Shown here one piece after another: positions 27,707 to 35,650 of a DNA stretch of 64,000 bases (position 1 is its first letter; every line of letters starts with the position of its first letter). The DNA lies in the NCBI GenBank assembly GCA_963666705.2, contig CAXXKO010000026.1, positions 310,001 through 374,000 on the forward strand. The letters run 5' to 3'. The notes below the pieces were generated by a model. It worked only from the letters and a program-made list of their open reading frames with translations, was not told the DNA's origin and made no database searches. The position numbers and the translations under genes are program-made. Source of the stretch: G963666705 sp963666705. GTDB taxonomy: Bacteria; Pseudomonadota; Alphaproteobacteria; CADEGL01.

Positions 27707-29242
27707 TCAGGCGGACCAGCGCAGGGTGGGCGGCACGAGGCCGAGGAAGAACTCGTCCCGCACCAGCGCCTTGATTGCCGCGATGTCGGGCGCGAGAAAG
27801 CGGTCGGGGCCGTAGGGCGGCACGCGCGCGCGGATCGCTTCGACCGCGGATTCGAGCGCCGGGCTGGAGCGCGCCGGGCGGCGGCGCTCGAGCCCCTGGG
27901 CCGCCACCAGCAGCTCGATGGCGGCGATGGCGGCGGCATTGTCCGCCATCTGCCCCAGGCGCCGGGCGGCGTAGGTCGCCATGCTGACGAAATCCTCGTG
28001 GTTGCCGGTGGTCGGGATGCTGTCGGCGCTGGCCGGATGGGCCAGGGACTTGTTCTCGCTCGCCAGGGCGGCGGCTGTCACCTGGGCCACCATGAAGCCC
28101 GAATCGAGGCCGCTTTCGGAGGCGAGGAAGGCGGGCAGCATGCTGTGGTTCTCGTCCAGGAGGAGGGCGATCCGGCGCTCGGCCATGGAGCCGACCTCGG
28201 CCAGCGCGAGGGCGGCCGCATCGGCGGCGAGCCCCACCGGCTCGGCATGGAAATTGCCGCCATAGAGGATCTCGCCCGTCGCGGCGAAGACCAGCGGGTT
28301 GTCGGTCACCGCGTTGACCTCGCGCCCGACGATCCCGGCGGCATGGCGAAGCTGGTCGAGGCAGGCGCCCATGACCTGGGGCAGGCAGCGCAGGCTGTAG
28401 GGGTCCTGCATGCGGCCCTTCTCGGCGGCCACGGCGCGCACCGTGCTGCCCGCCAGTGACTCGCGCAGGAAGGTCGCGACCGCGGCCTGGCCGTGCTGGC
28501 CGCGCGCCGCGTGGATGCGCGCGTCGAACGGCATCTCGCGCCCGAGCGCCGCCTCGACCGAGAGCGCGCCGGCGACGAGTGCTGCGGCGAAGACAGCCTC
28601 GGCCGCGAGGAGCCCAGCGACCGCGAGCGCGGTCGAGACCTGGGTGCCGTTGACGATCGCCAGGCCCTCCTTGGGGGCGAGGCGCATGGGTGCGAGCCCG
28701 GCCCGGGCCAGGCCCTCGGCCGCCGGCACGACCGCGCCATCGACGCGCACCTCGCCCTGGCCCAGCAGCGCCACGCCGATATGGGCGAGCGGGGCCAGGT
28801 CGCCCGAGGCGCCGACCGAGCCCTGGGCCGGGACGCAGGGCGTGACATGCGCGTTGTAGAGGGCGAGGAGCGCATCCATCAGCGCCGGGCGCGCGCCGGT
28901 CAGGCCCGAGGCCAGGGTGGCGATCTTGAGCAGCATGACGAGCCGCACGGTCGAATCGGACAGCAGCGACCCCGTCCCCGCCGCGTTCGAGAGCAGCAGG
29001 CGGGCCTGCAGCTCCTCCAGGTCCTGGGGCGGAACCGTCCGCTTGGACAGGGGGCCGACGCCGGTGTTGACACCGTAGGTCGGCGTGCCGGCCGCCACGA
29101 TCGAGCGGATCAGGGCGCAGGACTCCTCAACCGCCTCGCGGCATTCGGGCTCGAGGGCTACTCTCACCGTCCCGCTGTCGAGGCGACGCAGGTCGGCAAG
29201 GGAAAGCCGGCCGGGCCGCAGCACGAAGGTCTCGTCAACCAC
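27707..29242 (-). CDS. HutH-like aromatic amino-acid ammonia-lyase
   Basis: A 511-residue lyase of the histidine/phenylalanine ammonia-lyase family. The MIO cofactor triad is in GSVGASGDLAPLAH, and YGVNTGVGPLSK, VNAVTDNPLVF and GGNFHAEPVG are conserved. The GTG at 29242, after GGAGTGG, gives the normal HutH length. The frame further upstream is shadow. The substrate-selecting position that reads SHAAG in known histidine lyases reads SNAAG here, and no hutU, hutI or hutC lies near, so the substrate may not be histidine. It is divergent from a methyltransferase gene. Confidence 0.82.
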   Translation of the reverse strand: MVDETFVLRPGRLSLADLRRLDSGTVRVALEPECREAVEESCALIRSIVAAGTPTYGVNTGVGPLSKRTVPPQDLEELQARLLLSNAAGTGSLLSDSTVRLVMLLKIATLASGLTGARPALMDALLALYNAHVTPCVPAQGSVGASGDLAPLAHIGVALLGQGEVRVDGAVVPAAEGLARAGLAPMRLAPKEGLAIVNGTQVSTALAVAGLLAAEAVFAAALVAGALSVEAALGREMPFDARIHAARGQHGQAAVATFLRESLAGSTVRAVAAEKGRMQDPYSLRCLPQVMGACLDQLRHAAGIVGREVNAVTDNPLVFAATGEILYGGNFHAEPVGLAADAAALALAEVGSMAERRIALLLDENHSMLPAFLASESGLDSGFMVAQVTAAALASENKSLAHPASADSIPTTGNHEDFVSMATYAARRLGQMADNAAAIAAIELLVAAQGLERRRPARSSPALESAVEAIRARVPPYGPDRFLAPDIAAIKALVRDEFFLGLVPPTLRWSA

Positions 29243-29323
29243 GCGCGTCCACTCCGTTCGTGAAATGAGGGGAGGTCGATAAATCGTTTGGCGACGGGTC
29301 ACGAATACCATAGTTTCCGCGCC

Positions 29324-30028
29324 ATGACGCCCTTCGAGCCCGCCCGCAACCCGCCCGAGGACCCGATCCGCGGCCATCCGACCCGGGCCGAGCAGCTCGA
29401 CATCCTGGCCAGTCTGGTGGGCGACCTGGCGGCGCCCGGCGACGCGCTCGTCGATCTCGGCATCGGTGCCGGTTACGTCGCCGGCCTCATCCTCGACAAG
29501 GCGCCGGGCTTGCGCATCGCCGGCATCGACATCAACGGCGAGGCGCTGGAGAAGGCCCGCGCCGCCCTGGCCTCCCGCGCGCGCGGCCTCGAGCTGATCG
29601 AGGCGAACCTCGAATCCGTGGGCGCGGTGGCGCTTCCGGCCGGCGCCTACCGCTTCGCCATCTCGGTCCTGACCTTTCACGACCTGCCGGACGAGGGCAA
29701 GCGCGCGGTCATCGCCTGGGCGGCGGAGCGCCTCGCCCCCGGCGGCCATTTCCTGCTGCTCGATCGCATCCGCCTTCCCGGCCGGGCACAGTTCCCGTTG
29801 CAGGCCGCCGTCTGGCGGCGCATCGAGCGGGTCTACGGGGCCGCCATGCGGAGCGCCGAGGATTACGACGCCTATCTCGCCGACCTCGAGGCCAAGAACC
29901 GGCCCGCCACCTTCGACGACACCATGGCCTGGCTGGCCCAGGCGGGGCTGGCGCCCGCCTGCCTTCACCTCCACGGCAACATCGCCCTCTTCACCGGCAC
30001 CAAGGCCGCCCCGGCCGCCGGCCCCTGA
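29324..30028 (+). CDS. Class I SAM-dependent methyltransferase
   Basis: A 234-residue protein with LVDLGIGAGYVAGLIL (SAM loop near residue 45-60), IAGIDINGEALEKA (acidic strand 2) and FAISVLTFHDLPDEGK. It resembles small-molecule methyltransferases of UbiE/COQ5 fold. An upstream TTG at 29288 could extend it by 12 residues, but the ATG at 29324 is preferred. The substrate is unknown. It stands divergently from the HutH-like gene across about 80 bp. Confidence 0.8.
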   Translation: MTPFEPARNPPEDPIRGHPTRAEQLDILASLVGDLAAPGDALVDLGIGAGYVAGLILDKAPGLRIAGIDINGEALEKARAALASRARGLELIEANLESVGAVALPAGAYRFAISVLTFHDLPDEGKRAVIAWAAERLAPGGHFLLLDRIRLPGRAQFPLQAAVWRRIERVYGAAMRSAEDYDAYLADLEAKNRPATFDDTMAWLAQAGLAPACLHLHGNIALFTGTKAAPAAGP

Positions 30029-30110
30029 AGGAAGCCGGTGGCGCTATCTTGGAAGAGGCCATAGTGGATCGAATCCGACGCTTCGAGCCCTCTCCCCACC
30101 CACTTCCCTT

Positions 30111-31491
30111 TGTATAGACCGGGGACATGGTTGACGGGTGTTCGGGGACATGGTTGACACCTCGGATGCTGCACTTCAATACCAGATCAATCCTGTTTTG
30201 CGGTTGTTGTGCCTGTGGGGTTGTGGGTATCGCGCCAGCGATATCCATCAAATCCACAGGCGGCTCGTGTCTCGGCGGGCGCTTTTCGGAAGTCGATATG
30301 GGCGATGGTGTTGGCGCCGAAGCGCACCGTGAACACGCCGTCGACGGCGCTCGGGCACAGGGCGATGGGCTGTCCCTTGAACGCCTTGGAGATGCGGAAC
30401 TGGCGGCCCTGGAAGCTGACCATGCCGCCGCTCTGGACCTTGCGCACCCTATCGCCGGGACCGTATGCGATCTCGGGCGGCGTCTCCGGGAAGGCGACCG
30501 CGCTGGGGCGGTAGCGGCGCGCCGGCACGTCGAGATCGAGGGCCTCGTGCGGGCGCTGGTGGTTGTAGACGTGGCGCCAGCGCGAGAATGCGCCCTGGCA
30601 CTCGCCGAGATCGGCGAAGCGGCGCCCGGCCAGGACCTCGGCCGCCAATGTGCGGTGGAAGCGCTCGTCCTTGCCTTGGGTCTGGGGATGGTAGGGGCGG
30701 CAGTGGGCGATGCGGATGCCGAGCCGCATCAGCCACACGGTGAGCACGGTGTAGGGCTGGCCGCCGGCGTCGCCCCACGGCGCGCCGTTGTCCATCAGCA
30801 TCGCCTCGGGCAGCCCGTAGCGCCGGAAGATGGCGCTCAGCCGCTCGCGCACCGTCTCCGCGCGCTCGTCGGCGCAGGCGGCGAGCCCGAGCGCGTAGCG
30901 CGCGTGGTCGTCGAGCACCGTCAAGGGATGGCAGCGCCCGGCCACGGTCGCGAAGTGGCCCTTGAAGTCCATCTGCCACAGCTCGTTCGGGCCGGCGCGC
31001 TCGAACTGGCACCAGCGCGCCGGCCCGGCCGCCGCCGCGTCCAGCTTGTCGTGGCGGCGCAGGATCTCGGTGATCGTACTGGCGCTCGGCACCGCCGCGT
31101 GGCCGAGGTCCTGGAGCCGCCGCCGGATCTTGCGGCCGCCCCACGCCTGGTTGCTGTCGGCCCGCACCGCGAGCACCGCCGCCTCGAGCACCGGCGCCAC
31201 ACGCCCCGGGCTCGTCCGCGGCCGCCGCGAGCGGTCGGCCAAGCCCTCCCGCCCCTCGGCCGCGTGCCGCCGCAGCCATTTGTAGCCGGTCTGGGCGCTG
31301 ATCCCGAACCGACGGCACAGCTCACGCCGGTTCGCCCCCGCGCTTCCCGCCAGACCCACAAACTCCTCTCGCAGATCCATCACCAACCGCTCCCGCCAGA
31401 CCATGATCCAATCCTTCCCCAATCCGCCAGGGACCGGGAAAGTGTCAACCATGTCTCCGAACACCTGTCAGCTATGTCTCCGGTCTGTACA
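30111..31491 (-). mobile_element. IS481-family insertion sequence (1381 bp)
   Basis: The termini match over about 50 bp: left TGTATAGACCGGGGACATGG, right inverse TGTACAGACCGGAGACATAG. Each terminus contains two copies of a GGACATGGTTGAC-like block spaced about 24 bp apart, likely transposase binding sites. A direct repeat CCCTT flanks it (30106-30110 and 31492-31496), so it moved here as a unit. It appears intact. Confidence 0.92.
30187..31404 (-). CDS. IS481-family DDE transposase
   Basis: A 405-residue transposase. The N-terminal helix-turn-helix part reads RRELCRRFGISAQTGYKWLRR. The integrase core has WQMDFKGHF (first Asp), AMLMDNGAPWG (second Asp) and the Glu region in HPQTQGKDERFHRTLAAEV, with the DDE residues all present. 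The C-terminal part (VRKVQSGGMVSFQGRQFRI) is typical of the family. The open frame starts further upstream inside the inverted end; ATG at 31404 gives the usual start MVWRERLVMDL. No frameshift is seen. Confidence 0.93.
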   Translation of the reverse strand: MVWRERLVMDLREEFVGLAGSAGANRRELCRRFGISAQTGYKWLRRHAAEGREGLADRSRRPRTSPGRVAPVLEAAVLAVRADSNQAWGGRKIRRRLQDLGHAAVPSASTITEILRRHDKLDAAAAGPARWCQFERAGPNELWQMDFKGHFATVAGRCHPLTVLDDHARYALGLAACADERAETVRERLSAIFRRYGLPEAMLMDNGAPWGDAGGQPYTVLTVWLMRLGIRIAHCRPYHPQTQGKDERFHRTLAAEVLAGRRFADLGECQGAFSRWRHVYNHQRPHEALDLDVPARRYRPSAVAFPETPPEIAYGPGDRVRKVQSGGMVSFQGRQFRISKAFKGQPIALCPSAVDGVFTVRFGANTIAHIDFRKAPAETRAACGFDGYRWRDTHNPTGTTTAKQD

Positions 31492-31648
31492 CCCTTGGGG
31501 GGAGAGGGTGGCGCGCGCAGCGCGACGGGTGAGGGCGTGGCCGCCGGCAGGCGGCTCAAAGACTCTTTCTGGCGCGCGGCCGCGCGCACCCCTCACCCCG
31601 GCCCTCTCCCCAAGGGGAGAGGGGGATTCTTATGTCTCGTTTCCGTCG

Positions 31649-32308
31649 CTAGCCCCGGCGATTGGGCAGGCTCTCCTCGGGCACGATCCCCTGGGGGCCG
31701 TAGGTGACGTAGGAGATGGCGGCGAAGCGCTCGAGGTGGCTCTGCTCGATCTCGCCCTTGCTCCAGAAGCTGGCGCTCGCCATCTCCGCCTCGCGGAACT
31801 CGAACCCGTCATGGGGGCGGATGGATATATGGTGCGCCTCGCCGGTCACCGGGTTGCGGATGGGCTCGATCTCCGCCTCCATCACGCCCACGACCACGAA
31901 CCGCCCGCGCCGGCCATCGAGGTCCCACTCGAACTGGATGTCCGCGAAGACCGGATCGGGCTCGTGCTGAATCGTCGAGCCGTAGATCGCGAAGCCGGTG
32001 GTCGGCTCCTGCTCCTCGCCGCCCATGATCTTGAACAGCGCCTCGACCTGCTCTTCCGAGGCGCCCTTGTCCATGATGCTCCACCAGGTGCCCCCGCCCT
32101 CGTGCACGGCGCCCGGCCAGCGGTAGACCCCGGCCACCCGCAGGCCGTCGAGGCGCACGTCGCCGAAGTAGCCCTCGGTGATCTCCATGGCCATGACGCC
32201 CTCGCACGGCACCCGGGTGGGCGGCGCGTTGAACTCGCAAGGGCAGCCGTAATCGCAGCTGCAGGTCCCGATCTGCTTCGTCCGGATCATCCAGTCGACA
32301 TAGGCCAT
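31649..32308 (-). CDS. DUF1326 domain protein
   Basis: A 219-residue soluble protein of the DUF1326 family. The N-terminal cysteine cluster CSCDYGCPCEFNA (about residue 16-28) looks like a metal or cluster site, and GYFGDVRLDGLRVAGVYRWP and the histidines of GEAHHISIRPHDGFEF are also typical. Function is unknown in the family. The ATG at 32308 begins MAYVDWMIRTKQIG, the family start, so the longer frame is not used. Its TAG stop is part of the CTAG ending the R2 repeat. It is divergent from the DsbA-like gene. Confidence 0.85.
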   Translation of the reverse strand: MAYVDWMIRTKQIGTCSCDYGCPCEFNAPPTRVPCEGVMAMEITEGYFGDVRLDGLRVAGVYRWPGAVHEGGGTWWSIMDKGASEEQVEALFKIMGGEEQEPTTGFAIYGSTIQHEPDPVFADIQFEWDLDGRRGRFVVVGVMEAEIEPIRNPVTGEAHHISIRPHDGFEFREAEMASASFWSKGEIEQSHLERFAAISYVTYGPQGIVPEESLPNRRG

Positions 32309-32467
32309 TCGTATCCACTCCCGTCTCGGCTTCGCCACCAGGACGTTAGAGGAAAATCCGGGCGGCGGAAACCGATCCGCGACCATTCATCATTGGTGGA
32401 GAGGTGCTGTAGGATCGGGCCCAATGCCGCGGGGCCGGCGCGCGGCCCATGGACCGGAGACCCCGTC

Positions 32468-33112
32468 ATGACACGCCGAGCCGACTGGTACTTCGATTTC
32501 GTCTCGCCCTACGCCTATTTGCAGCTCGAATCGCTCGACCGGCTGCCCGCGGATCTCGAGGTGCGCGCCATCCCGGTCCTCTTCGCCGGGCTGCTCGGGT
32601 ACTGGGAGAGCAAGGGCCCGGCGGAGATACCGGCCAAGCGGCGCCAGACCTACCGTTACTGCCACTGGCTCGCGGGCACGAGGGGGATCCCCTTCAAGGC
32701 GCCGCCGCGCCATCCCTTCAACCCGCTCGCCCTGCTGCGGCTCGCCGTGGCGCTCGACGCCGACCTCGCGGCGGTGCGCGCGATGTTCCGCCACGTCTGG
32801 GGCGAGGGCAAGGACGGCCAGGACCCGGATGCCCTCCACGCCCTCGCCGCGTCCATCGGCGTCGACGACCTCGCAGCGCGGATCGGCGAGGCGTCCATCA
32901 AGCAGCGGCTACGCCGGAACACGGATGAGGCGGTGCAACGGGGCGTCTTCGGGGTTCCCACCTTCGTCGTCGGCGAAGAGATCTTCTGGGGCGAGGACGT
33001 GACCGGGATGATGCTCGAATACCTGGCCGACCCCGGCCTCTTCACCCGTGGCGAGCTCGGGCGCCTGGGCGACCTCCCCGTGGCGGCCGCGAGGAAGGAG
33101 AGCCGGCTCTAG
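32468..33112 (+). CDS. DsbA-family / 2-hydroxychromene-2-carboxylate isomerase-like protein
   Basis: A 214-residue thioredoxin-fold protein of the GST-kappa group. The active site has Ser13 in DFVSPYAYL where DsbA has CxxC, as in glutathione-dependent HCCA isomerases. GVFGVPTFVVGEEIFWG near residue 160-176 contains the cis-Pro loop, and a helical insert lies between. Such enzymes isomerise aromatic ring-cleavage products in a glutathione-dependent way, but the true substrate here is unknown. Its stop codon lies within the CTAG that starts a small repeat. Confidence 0.85.
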   Translation: MTRRADWYFDFVSPYAYLQLESLDRLPADLEVRAIPVLFAGLLGYWESKGPAEIPAKRRQTYRYCHWLAGTRGIPFKAPPRHPFNPLALLRLAVALDADLAAVRAMFRHVWGEGKDGQDPDALHALAASIGVDDLAARIGEASIKQRLRRNTDEAVQRGVFGVPTFVVGEEIFWGEDVTGMMLEYLADPGLFTRGELGRLGDLPVAAARKESRL

Positions 33113-33143
33113 AGCGGTTCCGCTTTGATCGGACCCACTCTAG
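33109..33143. repeat. CTAG-bordered 27 bp dispersed repeat, copy 2
   Basis: CTAG (33109-33112), then AGCGGTTCCGCTTTGATCGG and ACCCACT, then CTAG (33140-33143). It is the reverse complement of the repeat at 20-54. The first CTAG contains the stop codon of the DsbA-like gene and the second is the target of MITE D, so two different elements are stacked end to end on CTAGs. Confidence 0.75.
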
Positions 33144-33405
33144 TACCCACTTTCATAATTCCGTGTGCCATACGACGACGCCCCGAGGTTCCCGGCTAGG
33201 AGCGCGGCGCGCCGTGATGCCGGGGCATCACAAGCGGCGCGCGACGACGACCGGGGGCCTCGGGGCGCCGCCCTACGGGTCGCTTTTCCCGCCCCCTCGG
33301 GGCGTCGGGGACGCTTGACGATGCCCCGGCATCGCCGGCGCACCCCCTCCTGCCGAGGAGACGGGAAAAGCGATCGTATGGCACACGGAATTATGAAAGT
33401 GGGTG
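33144..33405. mobile_element. CTAG-targeting MITE, copy D (262 bp)
   Basis: Same orientation as copy B, with CTAG at 33140-33143 and 33406-33409. The outermost right base pair has decayed (GGGTG instead of GGGTA). Both internal hairpins are complete. It lies after the DsbA-like gene, in a 430-bp non-coding gap before the minus-strand secreted protein. Confidence 0.92.
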
Positions 33406-33494
33406 CTAGCCCTTTTTGTCGCTCGCGGCAGCGGACCAAGAGGCCCGCGCCTGCGCGGGCGCGCCGGGCGACCGGCGGGCCGCCTTGCGGCCTG

Positions 33495-33523
33495 GAGCGA
33501 TTCCAGTCGAACTGGAATCGCTC
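33495..33523. terminator. 13-bp perfect inverted repeat, possible terminator
   Basis: GAGCGATTCCAGT, CGA, ACTGGAATCGCTC form a perfect stem 20 bp beyond the 3' end of the minus-strand gene at 33543. There is no long U-run on either strand. It may end that transcript or be one of the short dispersed palindromes common in alphaproteobacteria. Confidence 0.5.
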
Positions 33524-33542
33524 TAAGGCCCGGCCATTCGCC

Positions 33543-34148
33543 TCAGTCGTTGCACTGGTTGAAGACGATCGAGTCCTCGAGGGCGATGACGCACGACTCG
33601 GCTGTCTCCGTCGGGTCGCTCTCATCGTTGTAGCGCTCGAGGATCTGCAGGGCGACCGGGCAGCCTGGGCTGGTGGAACACTGATTCTCTAGGCCACAGA
33701 CCTTGCGGACCAGGATGGTGCATTCGTTGGTGGGCTCGATCAGGCTTGCGTACGCCGCCGCCTCCGAGGTCGCGGCGGCGCCCAGTTGCACGATGACGTT
33801 GAACTTGGTCTGGGCCGCGTAATAGACCTGCTGAAGCCGGTTTAGATGCACCTTGGCCGCCTTCACGATCCGGGCCGCCCGGGCCTTGTCGATCTTCAGG
33901 GCGCGAGCGACGATTGTCGGATTGACGCGCGCGAGGGCGCGGATGGTTCGGATGCCGGCGCTTTGCAGCATCTTCGTCTGCTTGAGGTCGATCATCTCGA
34001 GGCTGAGGAGGGGCGAGGCGCCCGTCAGCTTGTCGGCGCTGGCCGCCCAGGCTGGTGCCGCCGCCAAGGGCAGGCCGAGGCAGGCCGCGGCCACGAGCGC
34101 GAAGATGGCATTCCTCGAAATTCGGCGGATCACCCATGAGAGCTTCAT
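33543..34148 (-). CDS. Secreted protein with helix-hairpin-helix-like segment
   Basis: A 201-residue protein with a long signal peptide (basic start, then AIFALVAAACLGLPLAAAPAWA, cleavage near residue 36). A central segment, LQSAGIRTIRALARVNPTIVARALKI, resembles the repeated helix-hairpin-helix of DUF4332 and related proteins. The C-terminal part has four cysteines (NECTILVRKVCGLENQC and PGCPVA), suggesting disulfides in the periplasm. The start is ATG at 34148 with GGGAG nine bases before it. Function unknown. It is divergent from the Gly-rich secreted protein across a 171-bp gap. Confidence 0.65.
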   Translation of the reverse strand: MKLSWVIRRISRNAIFALVAAACLGLPLAAAPAWAASADKLTGASPLLSLEMIDLKQTKMLQSAGIRTIRALARVNPTIVARALKIDKARAARIVKAAKVHLNRLQQVYYAAQTKFNVIVQLGAAATSEAAAYASLIEPTNECTILVRKVCGLENQCSTSPGCPVALQILERYNDESDPTETAESCVIALEDSIVFNQCND

Positions 34149-34319
34149 AGCCAACATCTCCCAAATTTGCAGTCTGTCCCGGTCATTATGGCGGTTGCAG
34201 GCGGGGATTTCCAAGATGGCCGCCACCGGCCGGGTGGCGCGGTTTCAAATTTTCGGCCGGCGGCTGTATTGTACCCACGCCAGGGGCCTGGTGAGAGACC
34301 CGACACGGGAGGATCGACC

Positions 34320-35102
34320 ATGCGCTGTCTCATTCTCGCGGGCGTCCTATGTGCCCTGAGCCTCTCGACAGCCGCCGCGCGGGACTGGGGGCCGGCCGGC
34401 CATGCCCGACTCGCGCAGGCGAAGCCCGCGAAGGGCGGCGGGACGACGGGCGGCGGTGCGACCGGCGCCGGGATCGACGGTGCCACCGGCGGCGGGATCG
34501 GCGGGGCGACCGGCGGCGGGATCGGCGGCGCGGCGGGCGGCGGGATCGGCGGCGCGGCGGGCGGCGCGACCAGCGGGGCGGCGGGCGGGAGCCAGGTTCT
34601 GGCCCAGGGTCCTGGCGGCACACTGACCGTCGATGCCGTCCTGGCCTATATCGAGGCGCTCGAGTACAGCTTGGCGCAGATCGGCCAGCCGACCCAGTTC
34701 CCCCAGGATGCGCGCATGGAGATCGCGCGGAGCATGGCCCAGGCCTACCCCTCGGTACCCGTGGCGACCCAACAGGAGCTGGCCCAGGCGCGGGTGACCT
34801 GGACCCAGTACGCCCAAGCCTGGGGTACCCTCGCGCTCGAGCAGAAGCAGGAGTTCGTCTATTTCGTGCTCGCCATCTACGCGGGCGAAGAGGCCGCGGC
34901 CCAGGCGCTCGGCCTGAACGCCGGGGGCGGCGAAAGCGGCGCCGACGGCGACGGCACCTATGGCGAGTCCTACCACATCAATCCCAACTACGAGGGCTCG
35001 GACTGCTGGGCGTCGGCGGGCTGCGCCGATTACACGCCCGAGGGCGGGTACGTCTACGAGGACTACAACCCGACGACCGAAAGCTACGATTACAACCAGT
35101 GA
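34320..35102 (+). CDS. Secreted glycine-rich protein (260 aa)
   Basis: A signal peptide (MRCLILAGVLCALSLSTAAA) is followed by a low-complexity block with GGGIGGA-type repeats at residue 38-90 encoded by 15-18-bp DNA repeats. A helical domain (LTVDAVLAYIEALEYSLAQIG to about residue 200) and a Tyr/Asp/Asn-rich acidic tail with two cysteines (GSDCWASAGCADY) follow. The ATG at 34320 has GGGAGG upstream. I recognise no family. The helical part has the look of DUF6683-type proteins, but this is uncertain. It overlaps the next gene by four bases. Confidence 0.65.
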   Translation: MRCLILAGVLCALSLSTAAARDWGPAGHARLAQAKPAKGGGTTGGGATGAGIDGATGGGIGGATGGGIGGAAGGGIGGAAGGATSGAAGGSQVLAQGPGGTLTVDAVLAYIEALEYSLAQIGQPTQFPQDARMEIARSMAQAYPSVPVATQQELAQARVTWTQYAQAWGTLALEQKQEFVYFVLAIYAGEEAAAQALGLNAGGGESGADGDGTYGESYHINPNYEGSDCWASAGCADYTPEGGYVYEDYNPTTESYDYNQ

Positions 35103-35584
35103 CACCGCCCGCGCGGCGTCCAGGAGCGCTCCGGCGCATCGTCTCGGGCGGGCAGACGGGGGTGGACCGGGCGGCGCTCGACGCGGCCCTCGCCGCCGAC
35201 TTTCCGTGCGGCGGCTGGTGCCCCCGGGGCCGCAAGGCCGAGGACGGGCCGATCCCCTCACGCTATCCCCTCCGCGAGACGGCGAGCGACCCCACCATCG
35301 AGCGCACCCGGCGGAACGCGGAAGAGTCGGACGCGACCCTCATCCTCACCCTCGGCCGCATGGACCGCGGCACCCGCGCCACGGCCCGGCATTTGGACGC
35401 CATCGGCAAGCCCCATCTCGCCATCGACCTCGGCCGCGAGCCGGACCCGGCGCGCGTCATGAGGTGGCTCGCGGAGGAGGGCGTGGGCACCCTCAACCTG
35501 GCGGGGCCGCGCGAAACCAGCGCGCCGGGCATCCACGCGGCCGCGCGGGCCTATCTCGACCGGCTGCTGGCCGCCGCCATGTAG
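35099..35584 (+). CDS. Putative molybdenum-carrier-like Rossmann protein
   Basis: A 161-residue protein with the signature IVSGGQTGVDRAALDAAL near the N-terminus and CGGWCPRGRKAEDGPIP, RETASDPTIERTRRN and SDATLILTLG, the pattern of the 'putative molybdenum carrier' family (LOG/YpsA-like fold) that binds nucleotides or molybdate. The start is GTG at 35099 overlapping the previous stop (GTGA), so the two are translationally coupled although they seem unrelated in function. Substrate not established. Confidence 0.82.
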   Translation: MTPPARRPGALRRIVSGGQTGVDRAALDAALAADFPCGGWCPRGRKAEDGPIPSRYPLRETASDPTIERTRRNAEESDATLILTLGRMDRGTRATARHLDAIGKPHLAIDLGREPDPARVMRWLAEEGVGTLNLAGPRETSAPGIHAAARAYLDRLLAAAM

Positions 35585-35650
35585 CCGCCCGCCGCCGCCC
35601 CGTGCTAAGGGGGTGGCGGGATTGAAACATGCAGGACCGGGGAGACGCAG

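Larger units (their letters stand above)
30065..31648. repeat. Palindrome-rich CTAG repeat (R2), copy 2, split by IS481
   Basis: The left part (30065-30110) starts TGGATCGAATCCGACGCTTC before CCCTCTCCCC. The right part (31492-31648) carries the matching GGGGAGAGGGTGGCGCGCGC, the GTGGCCGCCGGCAGGCGGC core and a closing CCCTCTCCCC/GGGGAGAGGG hairpin. ATAG precedes it and CTAG (31649-31652) follows, the latter being the stop codon of the DUF1326 gene. The IS481 element is inserted in the left hairpin, duplicating CCCTT. Confidence 0.75.
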
